From contig PIZK01000003.1 in NCBI GenBank assembly GCA_002835545.1, positions 1 to 64,000 of the forward strand: DNA of 64,000 nucleotides. Reading direction: 5' to 3'. Made by a program: the position numbers and the translations under genes. Below the pieces are notes generated by a model, which was not told the DNA's origin, did no database searches, and saw only the letters and a program-made list of their open reading frames with translations. Shown one piece after another: positions 27,197 through 34,964 of this stretch (position 1 is the first letter of the stretch; each line of letters opens with the position of its first letter). The DNA is from Alteromonadales bacterium alter-6D02 (GTDB lineage: Bacteria > Pseudomonadota > Gammaproteobacteria > Enterobacterales > Psychrobiaceae).

Positions 27197-27210
27197 TTGA
27201 TTTAAATCAC
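27197..27210. promoter_or_regulatory. FNR/CRP-like palindrome upstream of the symporter
   Basis: TTGATTTAAATCAC differs from TTGAT-N4-ATCAA at one position. It is centred about 25 bp upstream of the start codon, which would fit repression better than activation. Confidence 0.35.
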
Positions 27211-27411
27211 GATGTCATTAATTTACGCAAAACCAATGAAAAAACAAAGCCACAAACCTGATTAAAAGTAAAAAATAGTATCAAATGTTATTAATTTTTA
27301 CAGTTGTATCTGTTTTGTTGTTTGAGTTTATCAATTAATTTGGTGGTTGTGGTTGTCTTTATCGTAAAAGTTGAACTGGTTGCCTGTTTTGTAGGCGTTG
27401 GCAGGCAATAA

Positions 27412-27439
27412 AAAAGTCAGCTAGGAATCGCTGACTTTT
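27412..27439 (-). terminator. asd terminator
   Basis: On the minus strand AAAAGTCAGC pairs with GCTGACTTTT around an 8-nt loop, followed by more T. It starts about 50 nt past the asd stop. Confidence 0.85.
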
Positions 27440-27490
27440 AGAGGTGATTATTATGTTTTATTTTTGTTAACTATTTATTCGATCAATATA

Positions 27491-28600
27491 TTAGTCGATC
27501 AATATACGTAACATGCGTCGAAGTGGCTCAGCTGCTCCCCACAATAACTGATCGCCCACAGTAAATGCGCTGATGTATTCAGGCCCCATGGTCAATTTAC
27601 GCACGCGACCAATAGGCACGGTAAGCGTACCATTAACTTTAGCCGGCGTTAGCTCTTGCATACTCAATTCACGATCGTTAGGAACGACTTTTACCCACTC
27701 GTTGTGCGCGGCTAATTTAGCTTCAATCTCTTCTACTGAGATGTCTTGCTTTAACTTAATCGTTAATGCTTGGCTGTGACAACGCATGGCACCAACGCGT
27801 ACACATAACCCATCAATTGGGGTCGGCGCAGTTTCTGTCCCTAAAATCTTATTTGCTTCAGCTTGTGCTTTGTACTCTTCTCGACTCTGACCTGAAGGAA
27901 GCTGCGTATCAATCCATGGGATTAAGCTACCTGCTAGTGGCACGCCGAATTGATCGGTATTAAGCTCACCACTACGGATAAACGCAGATACCTTTGCATC
28001 AATATCAAGAATTGCTGAGCTAGGCGAGTCTAACTCTTCACTCACTTCATCTCTAATTGCACCCATCTGGTTTAATAGTTCACGCATATGGCGTGCACCG
28101 CCACCAGAAGCTGCTTGGTAAGTCATTGGGCTAACCCATTCAATTAAGTCTTCAGCAAATAAACCACCTAATGCTAATAGCATCAATGAAACAGTACAGT
28201 TGCCACCAACAAACGTTTTAACGCCATCTTTGATGCCTTGATCGATCACGTCACGATTAACTGGGTCTAATACGATAATACTGTCATCTTCCATACGTAA
28301 TGATGAGGCAGCATCGATCCAGTAACCAGCCCAACCCGCTTCACGTAACTTAGGGTAAACGTCTTTGGTGTAATCGCCACCTTGACAGCTAATAATAATG
28401 TCTTGTTTAGAAAGGGTGGTAATATCAAAAGCATCTTGTAAAGTGGTTACCGGTTTACCAATATCTGGACCCGCTTGACCTGTTTGAGAGGTGCTAAAAA
28501 ACACTGGCTCAATGTGGTTAAAATCATTTTCATTTTGCATGCGTTCCATAAGCACTGAGCCTACCATGCCACGCCAACCAACAAGACCTACTTTTTTCAT
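27491..28600 (-). CDS. asd: Aspartate-semialdehyde dehydrogenase
   Basis: Reduces aspartyl phosphate to aspartate semialdehyde, the branch-point precursor of lysine/diaminopimelate, threonine and methionine. The N-terminal nucleotide-binding motif [18 protein letters not shown] and the active-site cysteine in [10 protein letters not shown] are present. The catalytic His is in [14 protein letters not shown]. This is the gammaproteobacterial Gram-negative type of about 370 residues. The start was set at ATG 28600 ([10 protein letters not shown]) with GGAA upstream; the in-frame TTG nine bases further out overlaps that site. Confidence 0.95.
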   Translation of the reverse strand: MKKVGLVGWRGMVGSVLMERMQNENDFNHIEPVFFSTSQTGQAGPDIGKPVTTLQDAFDITTLSKQDIIISCQGGDYTKDVYPKLREAGWAGYWIDAASSLRMEDDSIIVLDPVNRDVIDQGIKDGVKTFVGGNCTVSLMLLALGGLFAEDLIEWVSPMTYQAASGGGARHMRELLNQMGAIRDEVSEELDSPSSAILDIDAKVSAFIRSGELNTDQFGVPLAGSLIPWIDTQLPSGQSREEYKAQAEANKILGTETAPTPIDGLCVRVGAMRCHSQALTIKLKQDISVEEIEAKLAAHNEWVKVVPNDRELSMQELTPAKVNGTLTVPIGRVRKLTMGPEYISAFTVGDQLLWGAAEPLRRMLRILID

Positions 28601-28744
28601 TGTTTCCAATCTTCCTATTAACTTTAATACAGTTGAAAGATGAGACTACCTTATCTATTGCTAAAACGTTAGTAGTTTTTGTTGTTAGTTAGACCAAAGT
28701 TAATTGCGGTGATGGACTAAGCATATAAGCTGTAAAAGCCTTTA

Positions 28745-28760
28745 TGGCATAAATAATGCT
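28745..28760 (+). promoter_or_regulatory. Sigma54-type promoter for the FlgO-domain lipoprotein operon
   Basis: TGGCATAAATAATGCT: the -24 GG (28746-28747) and -12 GC (28758-28759) are exactly ten bases apart. It matches TGGCAYRN4TTGCW at every specified position but one. Predicted transcription starts near 28771, giving a 28-nt leader to the first ATG. It closely resembles the flgB promoter at 62292-62307. Confidence 0.7.
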
Positions 28761-28798
28761 TTATATTTTCCATTAATGATAACTTAAGTGAGATTTCA

Positions 28799-29386
28799 AT
28801 GAGGGTTAACCATTTTATCTTAGTCTTAGGCTGTTTTTTTGTATTTGGTTGTCAATCTTTTGACCCACAGACACATCAGGCAGTTAAGCAAGATCAACGG
28901 GCGGCATATTTTGACGCCCAAGTGACGAAGATAGCCGATAACTTGATTGCGATGGATACTTATCAATATCGTGAAAAGGCGTCGATTGTGACGACTTTTG
29001 TCCGATTAGACTCATTACGCTTTAAAAAAATGCCGTACCATGGTTTAGAGCTATTGGGCCATCAAGTGGCACAAGGCTTGACAACTAAACTTGTTGAACG
29101 TGGTGCTATAGTGGCTGAGCACCTTGCGGGGACTTCGGTGGCAGTTTCTAAAAATGCATCGTACTTTTTAAGTCGAGACGTTAAAAAACTGAATGGTGAC
29201 ATCCAGGCTCAATATGTTATTTCTGGAACTATGAGTCAAATGGAGCAGGGAATTGTGTTTAATATTGAAGTGATTGACTTAGATAACCAGCAAATTGTTA
29301 GTGCCACAGATAAATACTTCTCGATCGAGCAGCTAATAGAGCAGGGACAAGCCACTAAAATGAAGAACGGTTATATTTTTAGGTAA
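28799..29386 (+). CDS. FlgO-domain outer-membrane lipoprotein, first of operon
   Basis: A 195-residue lipoprotein (lipobox VFGC at about residues 15-18). The mature part fits the FlgO fold: a conserved first strand (SIVTTFVRLDSL), a helix (GLELLGHQVAQGLTTKLVERG), then IQAQYVISGTM and a final FNIEVIDLDNQQIVSAT strand pair. FlgO in Vibrio is an outer-membrane lipoprotein needed for flagellar stability. This protein resembles the domain, but orthology cannot be claimed because paralogues follow. It is the first gene after a sigma54-type promoter, with GTGAGA as ribosome-binding site. A 26-base gap leads to the next gene. Confidence 0.75.
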   Translation: MRVNHFILVLGCFFVFGCQSFDPQTHQAVKQDQRAAYFDAQVTKIADNLIAMDTYQYREKASIVTTFVRLDSLRFKKMPYHGLELLGHQVAQGLTTKLVERGAIVAEHLAGTSVAVSKNASYFLSRDVKKLNGDIQAQYVISGTMSQMEQGIVFNIEVIDLDNQQIVSATDKYFSIEQLIEQGQATKMKNGYIFR

Positions 29387-29412
29387 ATTGGACGCAACAG
29401 GTAGGTAAAAAG

Positions 29413-30120
29413 ATGAAAAAATATAGTCTCTTATTAACCCTTTTTCTTGGCGGCTGTAGCGTAATCAATAGCCCGTTTCAAGAAGTGGCAGGAAAAGATA
29501 GTCAGCAGATGATTGAAAAAAAGCAAGCTGAACGTGCTGAACATTCAGTGAGCTACTATGATGCCCCATTAATTAAGAACGTTAATCATTACTCTAAATG
29601 GGTAGTACAAGACTTATTAACGGACTTTGACATGCCTGATAATAGAGCTGTTTTTGCCGTTGCTGATTTTGCGTTACTCGATTCAGGTTTGCGAACAACC
29701 AATCACTTTGGTCGCCAATTAACTGAGGCAATAATGCACCAAATCAATCGTGCTGGTTACTCGGTTATCGATATCAAGTCGAGCAGTTCGCTTAAGCTTA
29801 ATGAGCAAGGGGATTTATTCTTTCAGACTGAAGTTCCTGATGAGCTGTCTGATGACATCGCCGCAACCTATATTGCAAATGGGACTATGACTAGACACAG
29901 AGGGGGCTACATTTTAAATGCTCGGGTGGTAGATGTTGAAAGTAATGCATTGGTTAGTTCGGCTCAGATTTTTGTTCCTCATGACGTTGTCGATTCGGTG
30001 CTATTAGAAGGGCATGTGCCACAAGCAGTTAACCCAACAACGGGAGAGGGCGAACCTGAGGCACCGCCTCTACCTGCTCCTAATCGTATTGCAATCACTG
30101 AAGCTGATACACAAGAGTAA
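29413..30120 (+). CDS. FlgO-domain outer-membrane lipoprotein, second
   Basis: A 235-residue lipoprotein with a short signal peptide and lipobox LGGC. After a linker, the FlgO-like core (about residues 70-200) shows AVFAVADFALLDSG, GRQLTEAIMHQINRAGYSVIDI, then ATYIANGTM and GYILNARVVDVESNALVSSA. A Pro/Glu-rich tail (EGEPEAPPLPAPN) ends the chain. It resembles canonical FlgO more than the first protein does in the last two strands. It sits between two related genes, so the family has been amplified locally. The next ATG begins four bases after its stop. Confidence 0.75.
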   Translation: MKKYSLLLTLFLGGCSVINSPFQEVAGKDSQQMIEKKQAERAEHSVSYYDAPLIKNVNHYSKWVVQDLLTDFDMPDNRAVFAVADFALLDSGLRTTNHFGRQLTEAIMHQINRAGYSVIDIKSSSSLKLNEQGDLFFQTEVPDELSDDIAATYIANGTMTRHRGGYILNARVVDVESNALVSSAQIFVPHDVVDSVLLEGHVPQAVNPTTGEGEPEAPPLPAPNRIAITEADTQE

Positions 30121-30124
30121 GACT

Positions 30125-30652
30125 ATGACCCTAATAAAACGTATGATTACAACTTTGTCGAGTGCAACACTGCTGGTCGGGGCTGCAGGTTGCAGTACTA
30201 GCTATACAGAAGATGAAGTTGAAGTATTAAATAGTCATGGTAAACCTTTAGTTAAGGTTTTTACCTTCCACACCCACCAACTGGTTAGTGATTATACCGA
30301 TCGGCTCGCTCATGACTTAGTTTCAGATTATCGTGGCGCAGAGTGGGACTCACCACTCGTTATTACTAAGTTCAATGCGTTACAAGGTGAGTCATACAGT
30401 GACGTGCAATTAGGGTTATTAGTGAGTGAAAGTCTTGTTGGTCAAATTCAAAAGTATCAAATCCCTGTTGTAGTTGGGTATACCAATAGTAAAGATGAAT
30501 TAACAGACAAAGCAAAATATATATTATATGGTGTGCTAGTAGAAAATGAGCGAGGCTATGAAGTGAATGCGAGAATTCTAGACTCCACAACACAAGTCAT
30601 TGTATCGTCTGCGACTACCATCATTCCAAAGTACGTGGTCGAGTCACTTTAG
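30125..30652 (+). CDS. FlgO-domain lipoprotein, third
   Basis: A 175-residue lipoprotein with lipobox GAAGC near residue 23. The FlgO-like core has PLVITKFNALQG, LGLLVSESLVGQIQKYQIPVV, AKYILYGVLV and GYEVNARILDSTTQVIVSSAT. Its pre-core helix (HTHQLVSDYTDRLAHDLV) parallels HYSKWVVQDLLTDF of the second protein, implying duplication. The ATG at 30125 was chosen because it begins a proper lipoprotein signal and follows the previous stop by four bases; the frame is open further upstream, but inside the previous gene. Confidence 0.75.
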   Translation: MTLIKRMITTLSSATLLVGAAGCSTSYTEDEVEVLNSHGKPLVKVFTFHTHQLVSDYTDRLAHDLVSDYRGAEWDSPLVITKFNALQGESYSDVQLGLLVSESLVGQIQKYQIPVVVGYTNSKDELTDKAKYILYGVLVENERGYEVNARILDSTTQVIVSSATTIIPKYVVESL

Positions 30653-30677
30653 TGATTAATTAAAAGTAGAGCTTTTT

Positions 30678-30980
30678 ATGAAATTATTTATGGGTATGTT
30701 TATTTGTTTGTTTTTTGCCAGTGGCTGTTCTATTGTTTCTAGTGATGAACGTGCGCAACAAATGAAGACGCAACAACGCGATAAAGAAATTCAGCGTTTA
30801 CTTGCGCTAGAATCGAATGTGGTGAAAATTGTTAATGCCTTGGAAAAAAAAGTGGGTGAGACTGAAGGTGAAGGTATTGACGAACCTTCCGAGGATAATA
30901 AAGAGAAAACCATACGCAGTAGCGGTGAAAGCATGCGCTGTCCTAATGCTAAGTTAACGACATTAGGACACTGCTTTTAA
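30678..30980 (+). CDS. Small lipoprotein of unknown function
   Basis: A 100-residue lipoprotein with signal peptide and lipobox FASGC. The mature chain is a charged helix (RAQQMKTQQRDKEIQRLLALESNVVKI in two parts, likely coiled coil), followed by an acidic stretch and a C-terminal segment with two cysteines (MRCPNAKLTTLGHCF) that could form a disulfide. It has no FlgO core. It is the fourth lipoprotein in the operon; the HDOD gene starts 19 bases after its stop. No family is recognised. Confidence 0.7.
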   Translation: MKLFMGMFICLFFASGCSIVSSDERAQQMKTQQRDKEIQRLLALESNVVKIVNALEKKVGETEGEGIDEPSEDNKEKTIRSSGESMRCPNAKLTTLGHCF

Positions 30981-30999
30981 ATCTTAATTTCAATAAGGT

Positions 31000-32457
31000 G
31001 TGTCTATCGATACGGATTTTTGGGTCAACAAACTAAGCCAACAAGAGTTACCAGCATTGGCCTCTACGGTAAAGAATCTCGCCTTACTTTCTGAAGACGA
31101 CCTAACCTCTTTGTCTGATATAGGTCGCTCAGTTACCCATGATTCCGCATTAACTTCTTGTATTTTAAGGGTTGCCAACCGTCCGGGGCGGAGTCATGTT
31201 CAAGTGACGACTGTCAGTCGAGCTTGTGTTGTTTTAGGTTTTAAGCGCTTAAGAAATGTCTGCTTAACCTCAACGTTATTAAGCGGTTTGCTAAAAAGCA
31301 AAAAGTTATCCAAGCCCGTCTACTTCCAATTAATTAAGTTGATGTCAAAATCGTTTTATGCGGCGATGATTTCAAAAATGATGATGTCAGCCTATGACGA
31401 AGACACTCAAGAAGAAATCTTTATTGCGACTTTATTGTATCACTTAGGTGAAAGTGCATTTTGGAGTATTGGCGGAAAAGTGACTGAGCAGTTAGAGCAT
31501 CGATTACGGCACACAACAGATACCGAAGCTAGAGAAAAAGTAGCTGAACAATACTTAGGTGCAAGCTTTGAAGCAATTAATAGAGGGCTAGTGAAAGCTT
31601 GGAATTTAAGTGAGGTATTAGTTAAAGCGCATGATAATCCAAATAGCAGAACACCTGAATTACAGGTCATAAAAATCGCTGACCGTTTAAGTGATTGCTT
31701 ACTTGAAAGCCAATCATTACCAAGTGTGAAAAACAAACTTTTACAAAAAGTCAGTCAGTATATGCAATTAGATGTTCCTTCTGTGGTACGTCGAGTGAAT
31801 CGTTGTAATGAGCAGACAATTTCAATGTTAGAGGCATTGGGAATCGATGTGCTTAAACAGTTTTTACCAACACAGCCAGTGATTTACATTCCTTTGAATG
31901 AGCCTTCAGAGAGGGGGGGTGTAAGTGTCCATCATAACTCTTGTGAGCAATTAAAACAGCAATTAAACTTCTTGCAACAGTTAACTCACCTAGCCAGTGA
32001 AGGTATTGGGCTTAATCAGTATTTAGAAACAGTTGTACAAGGCTTAGAGTCTGTATTAAATGTGGACCGCGCTTTAGTGCTGATGTTTGAGCGAGATGGG
32101 GCTAGAGTCGTATCAAGGTTCGCAAACCCTTCGTGCGATTTAGCGTCCCAACAACAGTTTAAATTCTCATGTCGCGCTCAAAATGATCTCTTCATTACTA
32201 TTGGCCAAGAGTGTGATCCTGTTTGGGTAAGAGAACAAGTAGGGGAAAAGTACAAGCGGTTGTTAAGTAAAGAGCTCCAAGCTGTGACCAGCGATAAAGG
32301 CTTCTTTATTGCTCCGCTTCTCACTAATAATAAGTGTATTGGTTTCGTATTTGTTGATCGGCGACAGTCTAATAAAGGATTTGTAAGTCATGAGTTTGAT
32401 ACTTTTTCACATGTGATTAAACTGATGAATTTAAGTTTGTACCAAGTGCTAAATTAA
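31000..32457 (+). CDS. HDOD-GAF signalling protein
   Basis: A 485-residue cytoplasmic protein. The N-terminal HDOD domain (about residues 10-270) is related to HD-GYP proteins but lacks a phosphodiesterase motif (LSDIGRSVTHDSALTSCILRVAN, FIATLLYHLGESAFW). The C-terminal GAF domain (about 325-480) shows LESVLNVDRALVLMFE and KGFFIAPLLTNNKCIGFVFVDR. HDOD proteins act as protein-interaction hubs in motility and stress signalling. The start is GTG, with AAGG only one base upstream, so initiation may depend on coupling to the preceding lipoprotein gene. It closes the operon before a terminator. Confidence 0.85.
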   Translation: MSIDTDFWVNKLSQQELPALASTVKNLALLSEDDLTSLSDIGRSVTHDSALTSCILRVANRPGRSHVQVTTVSRACVVLGFKRLRNVCLTSTLLSGLLKSKKLSKPVYFQLIKLMSKSFYAAMISKMMMSAYDEDTQEEIFIATLLYHLGESAFWSIGGKVTEQLEHRLRHTTDTEAREKVAEQYLGASFEAINRGLVKAWNLSEVLVKAHDNPNSRTPELQVIKIADRLSDCLLESQSLPSVKNKLLQKVSQYMQLDVPSVVRRVNRCNEQTISMLEALGIDVLKQFLPTQPVIYIPLNEPSERGGVSVHHNSCEQLKQQLNFLQQLTHLASEGIGLNQYLETVVQGLESVLNVDRALVLMFERDGARVVSRFANPSCDLASQQQFKFSCRAQNDLFITIGQECDPVWVREQVGEKYKRLLSKELQAVTSDKGFFIAPLLTNNKCIGFVFVDRRQSNKGFVSHEFDTFSHVIKLMNLSLYQVLN

Positions 32458-32472
32458 TGAGCTCGGAAATGA

Positions 32473-32504
32473 AAAAGCTGTGTTATCTCTAACACAGCTT
32501 TTTA
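32473..32504. terminator. Bidirectional terminator after the HDOD gene
   Basis: AAAAGCTGTGTT (32473-32484) pairs with AACACAGCTTTT around ATCTCT, with A and T runs at the sides. It separates the plus-strand lipoprotein/HDOD operon from scoB. Confidence 0.9.
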
Positions 32505-32526
32505 TGATGTGAAGGGCCCATTAAAT

Positions 32527-33183
32527 CTAGCACTTCATCTCAGGTACATCATCTGGCACGACAAGTTTGCCTGCCGTTTTCTCGATGATTTCACCAACAC
32601 TCACACCAGGTGCTCGTTCAAGTAAGTGAAATGCACCATCTTTTATTTCTAGTACCGCGAGGTCAGTGACCACTTTCTTGATACATTGTGCGCCCGTTAA
32701 TGGCAGAGTACAGCTATCAAGCAGTTTAGAATTGCCTTTTTTATCCGCATGCATCATGGTCACGATGATATTATCAGCGCCAGCGACTAGATCCATTGCG
32801 CCGCCCATGCCTTTAATTAACTTTCCTGGGATCATCCAAGAAGCGATGTTACCGCTAACATCAACTTCAAAAGCACCTAGTACGGTTAAATCTACATGAC
32901 CACCACGGATCATGGCAAAGCTTTCAGCGGAAGAGAATAATGAGGCTCCGGTTGCCATGGTCACCGTTTGTTTACCCGCATTAATAAGGTCGGCATCGAC
33001 TTCCTCTTCAGTTGGGAATTGTCCCATACCCAATAAACCATTTTCTGATTGCAGCATTACTTCCATGCCCTCAGGGACATAGTTTGCCACTAGGGTTGGG
33101 ATACCAATACCTAAGTTGACATAAAAGCCATCTTGTAATTCTTGTGCGATACGAGCAGCGATTTGTTCACGAGTTAACGACAT
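32527..33183 (-). CDS. scoB: 3-oxoacid CoA-transferase subunit B
   Basis: The beta subunit of succinyl-CoA:acetoacetate CoA-transferase, which moves CoA onto acetoacetate to make acetoacetyl-CoA for thiolysis. The catalytic glutamate lies in LQSENGLLGMG, and GGHVDLTVLGAFEVD and KGMGGAMDLV are family signatures. The 218-residue length is normal. The gene starts two bases after the scoA stop. It lies downstream of the liu operon, whose end product is acetoacetate, so the pair completes leucine breakdown. AtoA is a possible alternative name. Confidence 0.93.
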   Translation of the reverse strand: MSLTREQIAARIAQELQDGFYVNLGIGIPTLVANYVPEGMEVMLQSENGLLGMGQFPTEEEVDADLINAGKQTVTMATGASLFSSAESFAMIRGGHVDLTVLGAFEVDVSGNIASWMIPGKLIKGMGGAMDLVAGADNIIVTMMHADKKGNSKLLDSCTLPLTGAQCIKKVVTDLAVLEIKDGAFHLLERAPGVSVGEIIEKTAGKLVVPDDVPEMKC

Positions 33184-33185
33184 AA

Positions 33186-33887
33186 TTAACCCTCCCTTAC
33201 TGTGCGTTGTTCAATACGTTTTTCAAAGGTACCTTTGATAACACGATCGACGTAAATCCCTGGTGTATGGATAAAGTTAGGATCTAGTTCACCCGCTGGA
33301 ACGATTTCTTCAACTTCAACAACCGTAATTTTTCCGGCTGTAGCCATCATTGGGTTAAAGTTCATTGCAGTGTTGCGAAATATTAGATTGCCCATAGTAT
33401 CAGCTTTCCATGCTTTGATTAGCGCAAAGTCAGCAGTCAATGATGGCTCTAAAACATAGTGACGACCGTCGATCTCACGTGTTTCTTTACCATCAGCCAC
33501 AGGCGTACCGTAACCTGTTGCGGTGAAAAATGCTGGAATACCCGCACCACCGGCACGAATTTTTTCAGCAAGTGTCCCTTGCGGCGTTAAAATAACATCC
33601 AACTCACCACTTAGCATTTGTTGTTCAAACAAGGCGTTTTCACCAACGTATGAAGCATAAATTCGACTGATTTGTTTCTTTTGTAATAATAAACCAAGGC
33701 CAAAGTCATCAACACCGGCATTGTTTGAAATACATGTTAGGCCTTTAACGCCTAAATCACGCATTTTAATAATTAAATTCTCTGGGATGCCACAAAGGCC
33801 GAAACCGCCGACCATCAGTGTCATATCATCGGTTAGACCTGCTAATGCTTCGTCATAACTGGTGACTACTTTATTAAAACCTGCCAC
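33186..33887 (-). CDS. scoA: 3-oxoacid CoA-transferase subunit A
   Basis: The alpha subunit of the same CoA-transferase, 233 residues. Family motifs include the CoA-binding [15 protein letters not shown] and [21 protein letters not shown]. Downstream is [13 protein letters not shown]-like sequence, here [25 protein letters not shown] precedes the ATG. A 180-bp gap separates it from liuE, so scoAB could have its own promoter while still following the liu operon. No terminator was found in that gap. Confidence 0.93.
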   Translation of the reverse strand: MAGFNKVVTSYDEALAGLTDDMTLMVGGFGLCGIPENLIIKMRDLGVKGLTCISNNAGVDDFGLGLLLQKKQISRIYASYVGENALFEQQMLSGELDVILTPQGTLAEKIRAGGAGIPAFFTATGYGTPVADGKETREIDGRHYVLEPSLTADFALIKAWKADTMGNLIFRNTAMNFNPMMATAGKITVVEVEEIVPAGELDPNFIHTPGIYVDRVIKGTFEKRIEQRTVREG

Positions 33888-34067
33888 TTCTCTCTCCTTA
33901 TTAAACCCTTTGCTTGAGTATTATTAACCTGTTGTACAAACTCTATTCGATATAGTCTATACAAATTAGCTAATATACGGCTAAAGGACGATATAGATTG
34001 TGATGCTGTATCAATTAATTTTGCTTATTATCGCCTGTAGTGTAAATGCTACTATAGGGCACTATCG

Positions 34068-34961
34068 TTATACTTTTATGGCTAAAGACACTTTAGAATT
34101 TGGTTGCCTGCCTAAGGCTTCACTGATTTGCCAGCCAGCTTGAGCTAAAGTTTCTAAATTAACCCCATGAACAATGCCTAAGCCATTTAGCATGTAGACT
34201 AATTCTTCAGTGGCAACATTTCCCGATGCACCTTTTGCATATGGGCAGCCGCCTAATCCGGCTACGGCACTATCAACAACACTAATACCACACTCTAGTG
34301 CACTATAGATATTGGCTAGGGCTTGGCCATAAGTGTCGTGGAAGTGCACTGCTAGTTGATTAATTGGTACTAATTTAGTGACTTCTGCAATCAATGCCTT
34401 AACTGCCAATGGGGTACCGACACCAACAGTATCACCTAGGCTAACTTCATAACAGCCCATATCAATTAACTTTTTAGCGACTTTAGCAACTTGTGTTGGG
34501 GCTATTTTTCCCTCATACGGGCAACCTAGAACACAAGAGACATAACCACGTACTTTGATACCACGGGCTTTGGCTTGTTCGATAACTGGGGTAAAACGCT
34601 CAATTGACTCATCAATGGAACAGTTAATATTCTTTTGACTAAAGCTTTCAGAAGCCGCGCCAAAAATAGCGACTTCATCGGCATCTGCTGCAATCGCAGC
34701 GTTAAAGCCTTGTAAGTTAGGAGTTAGCGCAGCAAAAGTAATACCGTCGGTACGCTCAATTTTGGCAAACACCTCACTACTATCTGCCATCTGCGGTACC
34801 CACTTGGGGGAAACAAAGCTGCCTGTTTCAATGTATTTTAATCCGGCCTGGCTTAGCGAATTTATCAGATTAACTTTATCATCTAGGCTAACAGGCTTTT
34901 CATTTTGCAGGCCGTCTCGCGGGCCGACTTCAACAATTTTTACAAATTCAGGAAGTGACAT
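34068..34961 (-). CDS. liuE: Hydroxymethylglutaryl-CoA lyase
   Basis: Cleaves HMG-CoA to acetoacetate and acetyl-CoA, the last step of leucine degradation. The TIM-barrel N-terminus ([16 protein letters not shown]) carries the catalytic Asp, and the active-site cysteine is in [16 protein letters not shown]. The metal-binding HxH is in [11 protein letters not shown]. The 297 residues match the bacterial family. The gene begins three bases after the liuD stop, so it is co-translated with the carboxylase subunits. Confidence 0.95.
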   Translation of the reverse strand: MSLPEFVKIVEVGPRDGLQNEKPVSLDDKVNLINSLSQAGLKYIETGSFVSPKWVPQMADSSEVFAKIERTDGITFAALTPNLQGFNAAIAADADEVAIFGAASESFSQKNINCSIDESIERFTPVIEQAKARGIKVRGYVSCVLGCPYEGKIAPTQVAKVAKKLIDMGCYEVSLGDTVGVGTPLAVKALIAEVTKLVPINQLAVHFHDTYGQALANIYSALECGISVVDSAVAGLGGCPYAKGASGNVATEELVYMLNGLGIVHGVNLETLAQAGWQISEALGRQPNSKVSLAIKV

Positions 34962-34964
34962 AGC

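Larger units (their letters stand above)
27179..27490. other. 312-bp intergenic region, transporter/asd
   Basis: Holds the leader of the sodium symporter gene at the left, including the FNR-like site, and the asd terminator at the right. In between is a 7-bp inverted repeat, TTGCCTG (27380-27386) and CAGGCAA (27402-27408). Nothing else coding was found. Confidence 0.5.

Noticed and set aside
28601-28798. Possible lysine riboswitch upstream of asd
   Set aside because: Only about 200 nt are available and no L-box helices could be recognised.
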